Source of the DNA: Oxalobacteraceae bacterium OTU3CINTB1
GTDB lineage: Bacteria; Pseudomonadota; Gammaproteobacteria; Burkholderiales; Burkholderiaceae_D
DNA length: 64,000 nt
Direction: 5' to 3'
Assembly: GCA_024123955.1 (NCBI GenBank)
Contig: CP099652.1
Coordinates: 5,642,001-5,706,000, forward strand
Shown here piece after piece: positions 1 to 9,808 of the stretch. The notes below the pieces were generated by a model that worked only from the letters and a program-made list of their open reading frames with translations, searched no databases and was not told the DNA's origin. The position numbers and the translations under genes are program-made. Numbering within the stretch: position 1 is the stretch's first letter; each line of letters begins with the position of its first letter.

Positions 1-33
1 CAACGCCGTCAACCGTTTAATTTGCGGTAAGTT

Positions 34-68
34 GCCAAAAAAATACAGTATTCCGGGTATTTTTCGGC
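34..68. terminator. AT-rich hairpin near window start
   Basis: GCC-A7-TAC at 34-46 faces GTATTTTTCGGC at 57-68 around a loop of about 10 bases, giving a near-perfect AT-rich stem closed by a GCC/GGC clamp. It lies upstream of the first gene and could terminate an off-window gene. There is no clean T tract after it, so the function is uncertain. Confidence 0.3.
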
Positions 69-196
69 GTATATTCACGCGCCTGAGATTGCGCAATCAT
101 CGTGCGCGGCATCGGCGAGGCCGTCGGCGGCAGCTTGGACGAGCCGGCCTCGCTGTGACACAATGTTTTGTTTATTCCATCATTTCAGGAGACACC

Positions 197-1195
197 GTGT
201 CCGCACCAAGCTTCCCCGCCCAATGGCAAGCCGTCGTCGATCAGGCCGCGACGGCGCTGCGCGCATTGGCGCTCGACGAATCGGCCAAGGAAAAATTCTG
301 CAACGACCCGCTGCTGCGCGCCTACATGCACAAGGTCTCGCATCGCTACGTGGCGGGCCAGACGGTCGCGGAAGCGCTGGCGCGCGTCGAGAGCATCATC
401 GCCCAGGGCCACGCGGCCTCGGTCGAATACATGGGCGAGAGCGTGCGCGACGAAGCCTTCGCGATGGCGGAGACGGAAGTGTTCATGGAACTGACACGCG
501 CGGTCGGCCAGCGCAACCTGAACTGCTCGATCTCGCTGGACCTGTCGCACGTCGGGTCGATGGTGGACCTGGAGCTGAGCTACCGGAACCTGCGCCGCGT
601 GGCGCTGGCGGCGGCGAAGATCAACCGCGAAGTGATGATCTCGATGGAAGGCGCGGACCGCGCCGACGACATCTACGCCATCTACGCGCGGCTGCACAAG
701 GAGGACGGCTTGCACAACGTCGGCATCACCGTGCCGGCCAAGCGCCACCGCACCGCGCGCGACCTGCCGGAGTTGATGAAGATTCCCGGCCGCATCCGGC
801 TGGTCAAAGGCGCGTTTCTGGAGTCGGCGGAGATCTCCTACGACCGCAACAGCCCGGAGCTGGCGGCGGCGTATCGCAAGTACGCCGGAGAGCTGCTGCT
901 AAGCGGCCACAAGTGCTCGATTGCCACGCACGACCGTTCGATCCAGGCGGACCTCGGCGAACTGATTCTGAAGGAGCGCATCGATCCGCGCTGGTATGAA
1001 TTCGAATCCTTGATCGGCCTGGGCGCCGAAAACATCGCCGGACTCAAGGCGCGCGGCTTCCCCACCCGCGAATACGTGGTCTTCGGCGAGGAGCATTTCC
1101 TCTACGTGCTCAACCGCATCGCCGAGGAACCGGTGCGGGTGTATCAGGCGATTGTGGATGTGATGGGTACGCCCGCAATGGCGGCGATTCAATAA
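197..1195 (+). CDS. Proline dehydrogenase family protein (monofunctional PRODH-like)
   Basis: A predicted FAD enzyme of 332 residues that would oxidise L-proline to pyrroline-5-carboxylate, the first step of proline catabolism. The fold is suggested by SLDLSHVGS, INREVMISMEG, RIRLVKGAFLES, IATHDRS and the C-terminal YVVFGEEHFLYVLNRIAEEP, which sits where PRODH proteins carry their substrate-binding RRxxE region. It lacks the P5C dehydrogenase half of PutA. The GTG start was chosen because CAGGAGA lies 5 bases upstream; the open frame runs further up but has no ribosome site there. A VOC gene follows after 10 bases and is probably cotranscribed. The substrate is inferred from family only. Confidence 0.75.
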   Translation: MSAPSFPAQWQAVVDQAATALRALALDESAKEKFCNDPLLRAYMHKVSHRYVAGQTVAEALARVESIIAQGHAASVEYMGESVRDEAFAMAETEVFMELTRAVGQRNLNCSISLDLSHVGSMVDLELSYRNLRRVALAAAKINREVMISMEGADRADDIYAIYARLHKEDGLHNVGITVPAKRHRTARDLPELMKIPGRIRLVKGAFLESAEISYDRNSPELAAAYRKYAGELLLSGHKCSIATHDRSIQADLGELILKERIDPRWYEFESLIGLGAENIAGLKARGFPTREYVVFGEEHFLYVLNRIAEEPVRVYQAIVDVMGTPAMAAIQ

Positions 1196-1205
1196 GGAGA
1201 CACAG

Positions 1206-1568
1206 ATGGCAGATTTCACCAATGTCAGATTCACGCTGGGCGTGCTTGATCTCGCCAGGTCCACGAACTACTACACGTCGGTTCTCGGTCTGGAGATAGA
1301 CTTCACGGCGCCGGGCTGGACGTTTCTGTCGCGTGGCAGCTTTCGCGTGATGCTCGGCGAGTGCACGGATTCGGTTCCGCCGGCGGAACTTGGCGATCAC
1401 TCATGGTATGGCTATGTGACCGTATCGGACGCCGCCGCCGTGTTTGCCGAGTACCAAGCGGCCGGCGCCGAGTTCACGCAGACGCTGGCGGACAAGCCGT
1501 GGGGCATGCGCGAGTTTGGCGTTCGCACCATCGACGGCCATCGCATCATGTTCGGACAGGAACTCTAG
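1206..1568 (+). CDS. VOC family (glyoxalase/bleomycin resistance-like) protein
   Basis: A 120-residue single-module vicinal oxygen chelate protein. VRFTLGVLDLARSTNYYTSVLGLEID is the typical first beta-alpha-beta unit, and the C-terminal GMREFGVRTIDGHRIMFGQ is the usual closing motif. Members bind a divalent metal and act as lyases, isomerases, dioxygenases or drug-binding proteins, so the substrate cannot be told. AAGGAG lies just upstream of the ATG. It follows the proline dehydrogenase-like gene closely. Confidence 0.8.
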   Translation: MADFTNVRFTLGVLDLARSTNYYTSVLGLEIDFTAPGWTFLSRGSFRVMLGECTDSVPPAELGDHSWYGYVTVSDAAAVFAEYQAAGAEFTQTLADKPWGMREFGVRTIDGHRIMFGQEL

Positions 1569-1571
1569 TCA

Positions 1572-1802
1572 TCAATGAAGACGGAATTCGACCAGTGTCG
1601 AAATGGCTGCCTCGGCCTCGCGTACCGAGCGGGCTGATGGGCGCGCCCCAGCGGCGACGGCCCAGGCCAGAACCCAGTGGCCGGCCGTGATTTCCTCGGA
1701 CGCAGTTTTTGCTTGCAGCATGCGGCGGGCAGCCTCGTTCATGCGTTGCACGGCATAGGCTTTGCGGGTGCTTTTGATGGGAGCGATAACGATGGATTTC
1801 AT
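1572..1802 (-). CDS. Small conserved-looking hypothetical protein
   Basis: 76 residues, starting MKSIVIAPIKSTRKAYAVQRMNEAARRML. The ATG at 1802 has GAGG at good spacing; the longer open frame upstream has no such signal. The chain is mostly predicted helix with a basic N-terminal half and an Ala-rich middle. I do not recognise a family. It converges on the VOC gene, with only 3 bases between the two stop codons. Confidence 0.45.
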   Translation of the reverse strand: MKSIVIAPIKSTRKAYAVQRMNEAARRMLQAKTASEEITAGHWVLAWAVAAGARPSARSVREAEAAISTLVEFRLH

Positions 1803-1889
1803 GGCAAACCTCACTGTGAACATCCTCGTTTTACGCAACGCGCACGAAAATGGATTCAACTCCAGTAAAGAAACCGTTGCCACGGTTCC

Positions 1890-1985
1890 ACGTAGGGCGG
1901 ATTAGGCGGGACGCCGTAATCCGCCATGGATGAGCCGTCGGCGGCGCATGCATGGCGGATTACGCTTCGCTAATCCGCCCTACGT
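1890..1985. repeat. REP pair (BIME-like), heads outward
   Basis: Two inverted REP units, each with head ACGTAGGGCGGATTA and tail TAATCCGCCAT, joined by a GC-rich linker with a GCCGTCGGCGGC core. The left inner hairpin is GGCG-GGA-CGCC, the right one is GC-GAA-GC, and each has an extra G next to TAATCC. The pair sits between the ends of convergent/tandem genes, the usual place for REPs. Confidence 0.85.
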
Positions 1986-2024
1986 GTCTCAACGTCAGTT
2001 TTAACGTCAACGCCTGATGCGAGC

Positions 2025-3815
2025 TTAGAACTGGTCCTCGCTCAACGCCAGCACGCCGGCGCTGCCGTCGATGATCGCCGTGCGCAGGCCCGACGATTGC
2101 GACAGGATGTGGTCGGCGAAGAAGCGCGCGGTGGCGATCTTGGCTTTGTAGAAGCCGGCGTCGCCTTCGTTGGCGTCCAGCTTCTTCTGCGCGATCACCG
2201 CCGCACGCGCCATCTGCCAGCCACCCAGCACGATGCCGGCCAGTTTCAGGTACAGCACGCTGCCCGAGAACACGCCCTTGATGTCGCTCTTCATGTTGGC
2301 GACGACGTACTCCACCACCGCCTCCAGATCCCTGCTGCCGGCCGACAGCTGCGCCAGGATCGCCTTGAAATCGGCCGAGCCGCTTGCGGCCAGCTCCGCT
2401 TCGGTCGCGCGCACCTGGGCGATGATGCCCCTGGCGACAGCGCCGCCGTCGCGCACGGTCTTGCGGCCGACCAGATCGTTGGCCTGGATCGCGGTCGTGC
2501 CCTCGTAAATCGTCAAAATCTTCGCATCGCGATAGTGCTGCGCGGCGCCGGTTTCTTCGATGAAGCCCATGCCGCCATGCACCTGCACGCCATCACGGGC
2601 GACGTCTTGCGACATCTCGGTCGACCAGCCCTTGATGATCGGCACCAGATACTCGTACACCGCCAGATTGGCCTTGCGCGTTTCCGCGTCGGCGTGGCTG
2701 TGGGCGACATCGCTGATGCCGGCGCCGACGTAGGCCAGCGCGCGCGCCGCCTCGGTTTGCGAACGCATATTCATCAACATGCGGCGCACGTCCGGATGAT
2801 GGATGATCGCCACCGGACCGGCCGAGCCGGCCAGATCGCGCGACTGCACGCGGTCTTTGGCGAACGCCACCGCCTTTTGATACGCGCGCTCGGCCAGGCC
2901 GATGCCCTGCAGGCCGACGCCGAAACGCGCCGCGTTCATCATGATGAACATGTATTCCAGGCCGCGATTTTCCTCGCCGACCAGGGTGCCGATGGCGCCG
3001 CCGTGGTCGCCGAATTGCAGCACGGCGGTCGGACTGGCCTTGATGCCCAGCTTGTGTTCGAGCGAGACGCAGTGCGCGTCGTTGCGCTCACCGATCGAGC
3101 CATCGCCGTTGACCAGGAACTTCGGGACGATGAACAGCGAGATACCTTTAACGCCAGCCGGCGCATCCGGGGTGCGCGCCAGGACCAGGTGAACGATGTT
3201 CTCGGAGAAATCGTGCTCGCCGTAGGTGATGTAGATCTTGGTGCCGAACACCTTGTAGGTGCCGTCGCCCTGCGGCACGGCGCGGGTGCGCACGGCGGCC
3301 AGGTCGGAGCCGGCTTGCGGCTCGGTCAGGTTCATGGTGCCGGTCCATTTGCCCGACACCAGGTTTTCCAGGTAGATGGCTTTCTGCTCGTCGCTGCCGG
3401 CCGTCAGCAGCGCTTCGATCGCGCCATCCGACAGCAACGGGCACAGCGCGAACGAGATGCTGCCCGCATTGAGCATTTCGATGCACGGGGTCGCCAGCAG
3501 CTTGGGCAAGCCCTGGCCGCCAAACTCCACCGGATGCTGCACACCCTGCCAGCCAGCCTCGCCGAACGCCTTGAAGGCTTCCTTGAAGCCCTTGGACGTG
3601 GTCACCTGGCCGTCGTGCCAATAGCTCGGCTCCTTGTCGCTCGGATGGTTCAACGGCGCGATGACGTTGCTGACGAATTTCGCGTTCTCTTCCAGGATGG
3701 CTTCGGCCGTGTCCGGGGTCGCGTCTTCATTGCCCGGCAGCGCGTTGACGCCGGCCAGGTCCGCCAGTTCGTTCATGACGAACAGCATGTCTTTCAGGGG
3801 TGCTTGATAGGGCAT
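2025..3815 (-). CDS. Acyl-CoA dehydrogenase, long DmdC-like type
   Basis: 596 residues, the length of the DmdC/AcdA-like branch with an extra C-terminal domain rather than the usual 380. It would oxidise an acyl-CoA (or a methylmercapto- or aryl-propionyl-CoA) at the alpha-beta bond using FAD. Visible landmarks are MNLTEPQAGSDL, the family signature near the flavin, KIYITYGEHD, and RDGVQVHGGMGFIEETGAAQHYRDAKILTIYEGT. ATG 3815 is preceded by GGAGA; an upstream ATG at 3845 has no ribosome site. It lies 75 bases downstream of etfA, so enzyme and electron acceptor are probably coexpressed. The chain length of the substrate is unknown. Confidence 0.9.
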   Translation of the reverse strand: MPYQAPLKDMLFVMNELADLAGVNALPGNEDATPDTAEAILEENAKFVSNVIAPLNHPSDKEPSYWHDGQVTTSKGFKEAFKAFGEAGWQGVQHPVEFGGQGLPKLLATPCIEMLNAGSISFALCPLLSDGAIEALLTAGSDEQKAIYLENLVSGKWTGTMNLTEPQAGSDLAAVRTRAVPQGDGTYKVFGTKIYITYGEHDFSENIVHLVLARTPDAPAGVKGISLFIVPKFLVNGDGSIGERNDAHCVSLEHKLGIKASPTAVLQFGDHGGAIGTLVGEENRGLEYMFIMMNAARFGVGLQGIGLAERAYQKAVAFAKDRVQSRDLAGSAGPVAIIHHPDVRRMLMNMRSQTEAARALAYVGAGISDVAHSHADAETRKANLAVYEYLVPIIKGWSTEMSQDVARDGVQVHGGMGFIEETGAAQHYRDAKILTIYEGTTAIQANDLVGRKTVRDGGAVARGIIAQVRATEAELAASGSADFKAILAQLSAGSRDLEAVVEYVVANMKSDIKGVFSGSVLYLKLAGIVLGGWQMARAAVIAQKKLDANEGDAGFYKAKIATARFFADHILSQSSGLRTAIIDGSAGVLALSEDQF

Positions 3816-3890
3816 CTTATGTCTCCAAGAAAAAAGCCACGGCAATCCGGCGGTGCCGGATCAGCGTGGCTCGGGTGCGCTCAGGCTGTA

Positions 3891-4823
3891 TCAGCCCAGT
3901 TCTGCGACCAGTTGCGGCACGATTTCGAACAGATCGCCAACGATGCCGTAGTCGGCCACCGAGAAGATCGGTGCTTCCGGATCTTTGTTGATCGCGACGA
4001 TGGTCTTCGAATCCTTCATGCCGGCCAAGTGCTGGATCGCGCCGGAGATACCGACGGCGATGTACAGGGTCGGCGCGACGATCTTGCCGGTCTGGCCCAC
4101 TTGCCAGTCGTTCGGCACGTAGCCGGCGTCGACCGCTGCCCGTGAGGCGCCCATGGCGGCGTTGAGCTTGTCGGCCAGCGGTTCCAGGATCTTGAAGGCG
4201 TCGCCCGAACCCATGCCGCGGCCACCGGAAACGATGACTTTGGCGGCGGTCAGCTCAGGACGGTCCGACTTGGCCAGCTCGCGGCCGACAAAGCTCGACT
4301 TGCCCGAATCGCCGACGGCGGTGACGGTCTCGGTCGCGGCCGAACCACCGGTGGCGGCGGCGGCGTCGAAGCCGGTCGAGCGCACGGTGATGACCTTGAT
4401 CTTGTCCGACGATTGCACGTAGGCGATGGCGTTACCGGCATAGATCGGACGCTCGAAGGTGTCGGGCGAATCGACTTTGGTGATTTCAGAAATCTGCGCG
4501 ACGTCCAGCTTGGCGGCCACGCGCGGCAGGATGTTCTTGCCGTAGGCGGTGGCCGGGGCCAGGATGTGGCTGTACGAGCCTGCCAGCGCCAGCACCTGCT
4601 CGGCGACGTTCTCGGCCAGGCCGTCGGCGAAGTGCGCGGCGTCGGCCACGATGACTTTCGACACGCCGGCGATTTGCGCGGCGGCGGCTGCGGCGGCACC
4701 GGCGTTGGAACCTGCGACCAGCACGTGCACGTCGCCGCCGCACTGGGCGGCCGCGGTCACGGTGTGGAGGGTGCTGCCCTTCAGGCTGGCGTTGTCGTGT
4801 TCTGCGATGACTAATGCGACCAT
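3891..4823 (-). CDS. etfA: Electron transfer flavoprotein subunit alpha
   Basis: 310 residues, normal for EtfA. With EtfB it forms the FAD/AMP heterodimer that carries electrons from acyl-CoA dehydrogenases to ETF-ubiquinone oxidoreductase. The C-terminal FAD-binding region is intact: [56 protein letters not shown] and [26 protein letters not shown] precedes the ATG. It starts 10 bases after the etfB stop and is followed by an acyl-CoA dehydrogenase, a standard fatty-acid oxidation operon. Confidence 0.97.
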   Translation of the reverse strand: MVALVIAEHDNASLKGSTLHTVTAAAQCGGDVHVLVAGSNAGAAAAAAAQIAGVSKVIVADAAHFADGLAENVAEQVLALAGSYSHILAPATAYGKNILPRVAAKLDVAQISEITKVDSPDTFERPIYAGNAIAYVQSSDKIKVITVRSTGFDAAAATGGSAATETVTAVGDSGKSSFVGRELAKSDRPELTAAKVIVSGGRGMGSGDAFKILEPLADKLNAAMGASRAAVDAGYVPNDWQVGQTGKIVAPTLYIAVGISGAIQHLAGMKDSKTIVAINKDPEAPIFSVADYGIVGDLFEIVPQLVAELG

Positions 4824-4833
4824 GATTGTTCCT

Positions 4834-5583
4834 TTAGATGACTTTGGCTTCGGTGCGCAGTTTTGCGACCAGGGTGGCGACGTCCGGGACCTTGATGCCG
4901 GCCGAGCGCTTGGCAGGCTCGACGACTTTCAGGGTTTTCAGGCGCGGGGTCACATCGACGCCCAGGTCTTCCGGCTTGGTCACGTCCAGCGGCTTTTTCT
5001 TCGCCTTCATGATGTTCGGCAGGGTCACATAGCGCGGCTCGTTCAGGCGCAAGTCGGTGGTGACGATCGCCGGCAGGGTCAGCGCCAGGGTTTCCAGGCC
5101 GCCGTCCACTTCGCGGGTGACGGTCACTTTGCCGTCCTCCAGCACCACTTTCGACGCGAACGTCGCTTGCGGCCAACCCAGCAGGGCCGCCAGCATCTGG
5201 CCGGTCTGGTTGGAGTCGTCGTCGATCGCCTGCTTGCCCAGGATGATCAGCTGTGGCTGTTCCTTGTCGGCCAGCGCCTTGAGCAGCTTGGCAACGGCCA
5301 GCGGCTCCAGCTCGACCGAGGTCTCGACCAGGATGCCGCGATCGGCACCGATCGCCATGCCGGTACGCAGGGTTTCCTGGCACTGGGTCACGCCGCACGA
5401 CACCGCCACCACTTCGGTGACCTTGCCGGCTTCCTTCAGGCGCATCGCCTCTTCCAGCGCAATCTCATCGAAAGGGTTCATCGACATTTTGACGTTGGCG
5501 ATATCGACGCCAGTGCCGTCGGACTTGACGCGAACCTTGACGTTATAGTCGACCACGCGTTTGACGGGTACCAAGACTTTCAT
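4834..5583 (-). CDS. etfB: Electron transfer flavoprotein subunit beta
   Basis: 249 residues, the usual EtfB length. It begins [20 protein letters not shown], followed by [30 protein letters not shown] and [35 protein letters not shown], which form the AMP-binding fold and the ETF-beta signature. It is first in the leftward operon etfB-etfA-acyl-CoA dehydrogenase. The upstream region 5584-5768 should hold the operon promoter. Confidence 0.97.
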   Translation of the reverse strand: MKVLVPVKRVVDYNVKVRVKSDGTGVDIANVKMSMNPFDEIALEEAMRLKEAGKVTEVVAVSCGVTQCQETLRTGMAIGADRGILVETSVELEPLAVAKLLKALADKEQPQLIILGKQAIDDDSNQTGQMLAALLGWPQATFASKVVLEDGKVTVTREVDGGLETLALTLPAIVTTDLRLNEPRYVTLPNIMKAKKKPLDVTKPEDLGVDVTPRLKTLKVVEPAKRSAGIKVPDVATLVAKLRTEAKVI

Positions 5584-5694
5584 AGCTGTGCCTTTGGGAA
5601 AATGTATAAATGTTCGGGACTAAATGTGGGCTAGATTATATGAGAAATCCGCCGCGCACAAGAAATTAAAGCACGATCGTGCGATTTTTCGCTA

Positions 5695-5737
5695 GTAGAA
5701 ACCGTCTAAAAAGTATTTCCTTAGACGGCGGTTCTAC
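5695..5737. terminator. Hairpin between tusA-like gene and etfB
   Basis: GTAGAAACCGTCTAA (5695-5709) faces TTAGACGGCGGTTCTAC (5721-5737) around an 11-base loop, with a two-base bulge between the two stem blocks. It lies just downstream of the TusA-like stop and upstream of etfB on the same strand. There is no T tract, so it could be a weak terminator, a processing site or a repeat. Confidence 0.4.
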
Positions 5738-5768
5738 GAGGGAAGAGTGACGCAGGGATGGCAGGCGC

Positions 5769-6026
5769 TTATTTGCGCTGCATCAAAAAGACGAATTCGC
5801 GTCCGGTTTGCACGTGGGACAGCAGCGCGTTGCCGGTTTGTTTGGCGAACGCCTGGAAGTCGCGCACGGAACCAGGGTCGGTTGCCATGATGCGCAGCAC
5901 TTCGCCGCTTTGCAGCTCGGATAAGGCTTTTTTAGCCTTAAGAATCGGCAGCGGGCAATTCAGGCCACGCGCGTCGAGTTCTTTATGGAATTCCATGATT
6001 TCGTTTTCAAGTATCGTGTCGGTCAT
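5769..6026 (-). CDS. TusA-like sulfurtransferase (sulfur carrier)
   Basis: 85 residues from ATG 6026, with the SirA/TusA core LDARGLNCPLPILKAKKAL. Cys24 in the CPxP motif carries the persulfide in known TusA proteins, which relay sulfur to tRNA thiolation, molybdenum cofactor or sulfur oxidation. The C-terminal LLSHVQTGREFVFLMQRK matches the family's last strand. A shorter start (MEFHKELDARG, 5996) would also give a complete domain; neither start has a strong ribosome site. No sulfur genes lie nearby, so the partner is unknown. Confidence 0.85.
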   Translation of the reverse strand: MTDTILENEIMEFHKELDARGLNCPLPILKAKKALSELQSGEVLRIMATDPGSVRDFQAFAKQTGNALLSHVQTGREFVFLMQRK

Positions 6027-6116
6027 CAAGAACCCGCTAGTTTGTTGAGCACTTTCGCCATAGTACTCCAATTTGCAGCCGTTGACGCGCTGCACCAAAA
6101 TAGTTCATTGCGCGTT

Positions 6117-6139
6117 GCAAGTTCGCAACGGGAACTTGC
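6117..6139. promoter_or_regulatory. Inverted repeat upstream of tusA-like gene
   Basis: GCAAGTTC (6117-6124) and GAACTTGC (6132-6139) form a perfect 8-bp stem with a 7-base loop, about 90 bases upstream of the TusA-like start. It may be an operator or a leader hairpin; no protein is identified. Confidence 0.3.
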
Positions 6140-6167
6140 GATTTTACAATAAGTCTGCTTAAACAAC

Positions 6168-6196
6168 AGCGGCCCGCGCTTGACACGCGGGCCGCT
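6168..6196 (-). terminator. Probable alaS terminator
   Basis: AGCGGCCCGCG (6168-6178) and CGCGGGCCGCT (6186-6196) form a perfect 11-bp GC stem with a 7-base loop, 46 bases downstream of the alaS stop. Read on the minus strand it is followed by GTTGTTT, a short, imperfect U-rich tail. Confidence 0.65.
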
Positions 6197-6242
6197 CAGG
6201 TGGTGCGTTAGCGCCGTGGTTGCAGGCTGATAGCTACCGCGC

Positions 6243-8861
6243 TTATTTCGAAGCGCGCTCGCCCACCCACGCCGCCACACCGGCGAGCGCCGCCGGCAAG
6301 CCGCTCGGATCGGTACCGCCGGCCTGCGCCATATCGGGGCGACCACCGCCTTTTCCGCCCACTTGTTGTGCAACGAAGTTCACCAGCTCGCCGGCCTTGA
6401 CCTTGGAGGTGGCGTCCGCCGTGACGCCGGCGATCAGGCTGACCTTGCCGTCGGCGACGCTTGCCAGCACGATGGCCGCGGTCTTCAGCTTGTCCTTCAG
6501 CTTGTCCATGGTCTCGCGCAGGCGGGCCACGTCGGCGCCGTCCAGCGTGGCCGCCAGCACCTTGATGCCGTTGACGTCCACCGCTTGCGTGACCAGCTCG
6601 TCGCCCTGCCCAGAAGCCAGCTTCGACTTCAGCGCGGCCAGTTCCTTCTCCAGCGCCTTGACATGGTCCTGCACCTGGCCGATACGTGCGGTCAGTTCTT
6701 CAGGATTCGACTTCAGCGCGGCGGCCGCTTCCAGCAGGCGGCGGTTCATCGACTGCACCAGCGCCAGCGCGCCCTCGCCGGTCACCGCTTCGACGCGGCG
6801 GATACCGGCGGCGACGCCGCTTTCCGAGATGATCTTGAACAGGCCGATGTCGCCGGTGCGCTGCACGTGGACGCCGCCGCACAGCTCTTTCGAGGTGCCG
6901 ATGTCGAGCACGCGCACTTCGTCGCCGTACTTCTCGCCGAACAGCGCCATCGCGCCATGCTTGACGGCGTCGTCGAACGACATGTGCTGCGCCTTGGTCG
7001 CGTGGTTTTCCAGGATCTCTTTATTGACCTTGGCTTCCACTTCGGCGATCTGCTCGGCCGTCAGCGGCGCGTTGTGGCTGAAGTCGAAACGGGTTTTGTC
7101 CGCGTCGACCAGCGAGCCCTTTTGCGCCACGTGGCCGCCCAGCACTTCGCGCAGGGCTTTGTGCATCAGGTGGGTCGCCGAGTGGTTGCGGATGGTGCGC
7201 GCGCGCTTGCCCTGGTCGACGTCGGCGCTGACCGCGTCGCCCACTTTGAGCGAACCGGCGGACAAGGTGCCGTGGTGGCCGAACACGTCGGCCTGGATTT
7301 TCAGCGTGTCGTCGACGTTGAAGGCGGCGGCGCCGGCAGTGATCGTGCCCTGGTCACCGACCTGGCCGCCCGATTCGGCGTAGAACGGCGTGGTGTCCAG
7401 CACCACGATGCCCGACTGGCCGGCCGTCAGTTCCTGCACTGCGGTGCCGCCCGTGTACAGCGCGACGATCTTGGCGGTGGCGTGGCTCAGGTTGTCGTAA
7501 CCGACGAATTTGTTCTTCTCGCCCGCGTATTCGACCTTGCTGTCCTTGATGGACTTGCCGCCTTTGCGCGACAGTTCCTGGCTTTCCTTCAGGGCGGCGT
7601 CATAGCCTTCCTGGTCGAAGCTGATGTTGCGCTCGCGGCAGATGTCTGCCGTCAGGTCCGGCGGGAAGCCGTAGGTTTCGTACAGGGTGAAGGCGGTGGC
7701 GCCGTCGATGCCGGTGCTGTCCTTGGCCAGTTGGGCTTCCAATACTTTCATGCCGGTTTCCAGCGTCTCGCCGAAACGCTCTTCCTCGGCCTTCAACATT
7801 TGCGCCACGCGGTCCTTGGCTTCTTCCAGCTCCGGATAGGCGCCGCCCATCTCGATCGCCAGGTCGGCCACCAGCTTGTAGAAGAACGGCTTGGTCTGGC
7901 CCAGCTTGTGGCCGTGGCGCAGCGCGCGGCGGATGATGCGGCGCAGGACGTAGGCGCGGCCTTCGCTGCCCGGAATCACGCCGTCGACGATCATGAACGC
8001 CGAAGCGCGGATGTGGTCGGCGATCACGCGCAGCGACTTGTTTTCCAGGTCGGTGGCGCCGGTTTCGCGCGCGGCGGCCTTGATCAGGGCCTGGAACAGG
8101 TCGATCTCGTAGTTCGAATGCACGTGCTGCAGCACGGCGGCCAGGCGCTCCATGCCCATGCCGGTGTCGACGCACGGCTTCGGCAGCTTGTGCATCACGC
8201 CCGCTTCGTCGCGGTTGAACTGCATGAACACCAGGTTCCAGATTTCGATGAAACGGTCGCCGTCTTCGTCCGGCGAGCCAGGCGGGCCGCCTGGAATGTC
8301 GGCGCCGTGGTCGTAGAAGATCTCGGTGCACGGGCCGCATGGGCCGGTGTCGGCCATCTGCCAGAAGTTATCCGAAGCGTAACGTGAACCCTTGTTGTCG
8401 CCGATGCGGATGATGCGCTCTTTCGGCACGCCCACTTCGTTGGCCCAGATATCGTAGGCCTCGTCATCTTCCATGTAGACGGTCACGGTCAGCTTCTCTG
8501 CCGGCAGGCCGTAAACCTTGGTCAGCAGTTCCCAGGCGAAGTTGATGGCGTCGCGCTTGAAATAGTCGCCGAAGCTGAAGTTACCCAGCATTTCGAAGAA
8601 GGTGTGGTGGCGCGCGGTGTAGCCGACGTTTTCCAGATCGTTGTGCTTGCCGCCGGCGCGCACGCAGCGCTGCACGGAGGTGGCGCGGGTGTACGGACGG
8701 CTGTCGGTGCCGGTGAACACGTCCTTGAATTGCACCATGCCGCTGTTGGTCAGCAGCAAGGTCGGGTCGTTGCCAGGTACCAGGGAGCTGGAACGGACAA
8801 TCGAATGACCCTTGGATTCAAAAAACTTGAGGAATTTGTCGCGGATTTCAGATGATTTCAT
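6243..8861 (-). CDS. alaS: Alanyl-tRNA synthetase
   Basis: 872 residues, close to the roughly 875 of other bacterial AlaS. It charges tRNA-Ala and edits mischarged Ser/Gly. The N-terminus [51 protein letters not shown] is the class II catalytic start. The editing domain carries [11 protein letters not shown] and [13 protein letters not shown], which supply the zinc ligands. The C-terminal [17 protein letters not shown] is the C-Ala domain. The open frame extends upstream to 9047, but homology begins at ATG 8861. Confidence 0.97.
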   Translation of the reverse strand: MKSSEIRDKFLKFFESKGHSIVRSSSLVPGNDPTLLLTNSGMVQFKDVFTGTDSRPYTRATSVQRCVRAGGKHNDLENVGYTARHHTFFEMLGNFSFGDYFKRDAINFAWELLTKVYGLPAEKLTVTVYMEDDEAYDIWANEVGVPKERIIRIGDNKGSRYASDNFWQMADTGPCGPCTEIFYDHGADIPGGPPGSPDEDGDRFIEIWNLVFMQFNRDEAGVMHKLPKPCVDTGMGMERLAAVLQHVHSNYEIDLFQALIKAAARETGATDLENKSLRVIADHIRASAFMIVDGVIPGSEGRAYVLRRIIRRALRHGHKLGQTKPFFYKLVADLAIEMGGAYPELEEAKDRVAQMLKAEEERFGETLETGMKVLEAQLAKDSTGIDGATAFTLYETYGFPPDLTADICRERNISFDQEGYDAALKESQELSRKGGKSIKDSKVEYAGEKNKFVGYDNLSHATAKIVALYTGGTAVQELTAGQSGIVVLDTTPFYAESGGQVGDQGTITAGAAAFNVDDTLKIQADVFGHHGTLSAGSLKVGDAVSADVDQGKRARTIRNHSATHLMHKALREVLGGHVAQKGSLVDADKTRFDFSHNAPLTAEQIAEVEAKVNKEILENHATKAQHMSFDDAVKHGAMALFGEKYGDEVRVLDIGTSKELCGGVHVQRTGDIGLFKIISESGVAAGIRRVEAVTGEGALALVQSMNRRLLEAAAALKSNPEELTARIGQVQDHVKALEKELAALKSKLASGQGDELVTQAVDVNGIKVLAATLDGADVARLRETMDKLKDKLKTAAIVLASVADGKVSLIAGVTADATSKVKAGELVNFVAQQVGGKGGGRPDMAQAGGTDPSGLPAALAGVAAWVGERASK

Positions 8862-8941
8862 GTCGTGAGCAGAGGTAGCTGGCAAATGCAAAGGGTTGAT
8901 TATATATGACCCCGCCAGGGGAAGGGTTGCCAGGCTGGCTG

Positions 8942-9694
8942 TCAGGCAAACGTTGGCCCGATCAGATCGATGCGGTCGGTGCAAAAGCCGTCCACGCCCC
9001 AGGACAGGATCTCCCTGCCCCGCTCGGGCTCGTTGACGGTATAGCAAAACAAGCCATAGCCGGCGGCCTTGATCGCCCGCGCCAGGTCGCTGGTCAGATG
9101 CTTGTGGTTGGTATGGATGGCGACCGCGCCCAACTCCCGCGCCTGCGCCTGCCAGTCGTCGGGAATCCGGTCCAGCAAGTAGCCGCGCGGCAGGTAGGGG
9201 GCGGCGTCGCGGGCGGCCGCCAAGGCGGCAAAGCTGAACGATGACAACAAGGGGACGGCGGCCGGGTCGCCGGCGGCGATCTCGACGGCGTAGCTGTCGC
9301 GGGTTACCTTGGCCACCCAGCGGCCCGTTTCCACCTCAAAACCGTCGGCCGGCTTGATTTCCACGTTCATCCAGATGCGCTGGGCCTTGCAGTAATCGAT
9401 GAATTGCGTGTAATACGGCACCGGTTCGTCCTTGAACTGCGGGCCGAACCAGGCGCCCGCGTCCATGGCAGCCAGGTCGATGGCGTCGGTGTCCGGCACG
9501 CTGCCCCGGCCCGCCACCGTGCGGCCGAAGTCGGGATCGTGCATGACCATGCCGATGCCGTCGCGCGACAGCATCACGTCGAACTCGACGGCATGGAAGC
9601 CGTAAGCCAGGCCCGCGCGCAGGCCGGCGACCGTGTTTTCAGGCGCCAGGGTCCCGCCGCCGCGATGTGCAACAATTTTAGGATACGGCCACAT
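8942..9694 (-). CDS. ugpQ: Glycerophosphodiester phosphodiesterase (UgpQ-like)
   Basis: 250 residues with no signal peptide, so cytoplasmic like UgpQ. It hydrolyses glycerophosphodiesters to glycerol-3-phosphate and an alcohol. The active-site sequences are intact: [40 protein letters not shown] and WMNVEIKP. The C-terminal [32 protein letters not shown] closes the GDPD barrel. ATG 9694 has GGGAGG at 7 bases. It diverges from the CoA-transferase gene at 9809. Confidence 0.93.
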   Translation of the reverse strand: MWPYPKIVAHRGGGTLAPENTVAGLRAGLAYGFHAVEFDVMLSRDGIGMVMHDPDFGRTVAGRGSVPDTDAIDLAAMDAGAWFGPQFKDEPVPYYTQFIDYCKAQRIWMNVEIKPADGFEVETGRWVAKVTRDSYAVEIAAGDPAAVPLLSSFSFAALAAARDAAPYLPRGYLLDRIPDDWQAQARELGAVAIHTNHKHLTSDLARAIKAAGYGLFCYTVNEPERGREILSWGVDGFCTDRIDLIGPTFA

Positions 9695-9808
9695 AGCTCT
9701 GCCTCCCACGCAAATATTTGTTATAAAACCAACGCCCACCCTATCACGAATGCTGCGCAGACACTACACTGGCGGCCTGATAGGATTACTCAAAAGGTTA
9801 GACATATC

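Noticed and set aside
2097..4145. 682-residue plus-strand open frame
   Set aside because: It is antisense to the acyl-CoA dehydrogenase and etfA, is His/Arg/Gln-rich like other GC shadows, and matches no family.
8862..9047. N-terminal extension of alaS
   Set aside because: AlaS homology starts at [10 protein letters not shown], and the extension overlaps the glycerophosphodiesterase gene.
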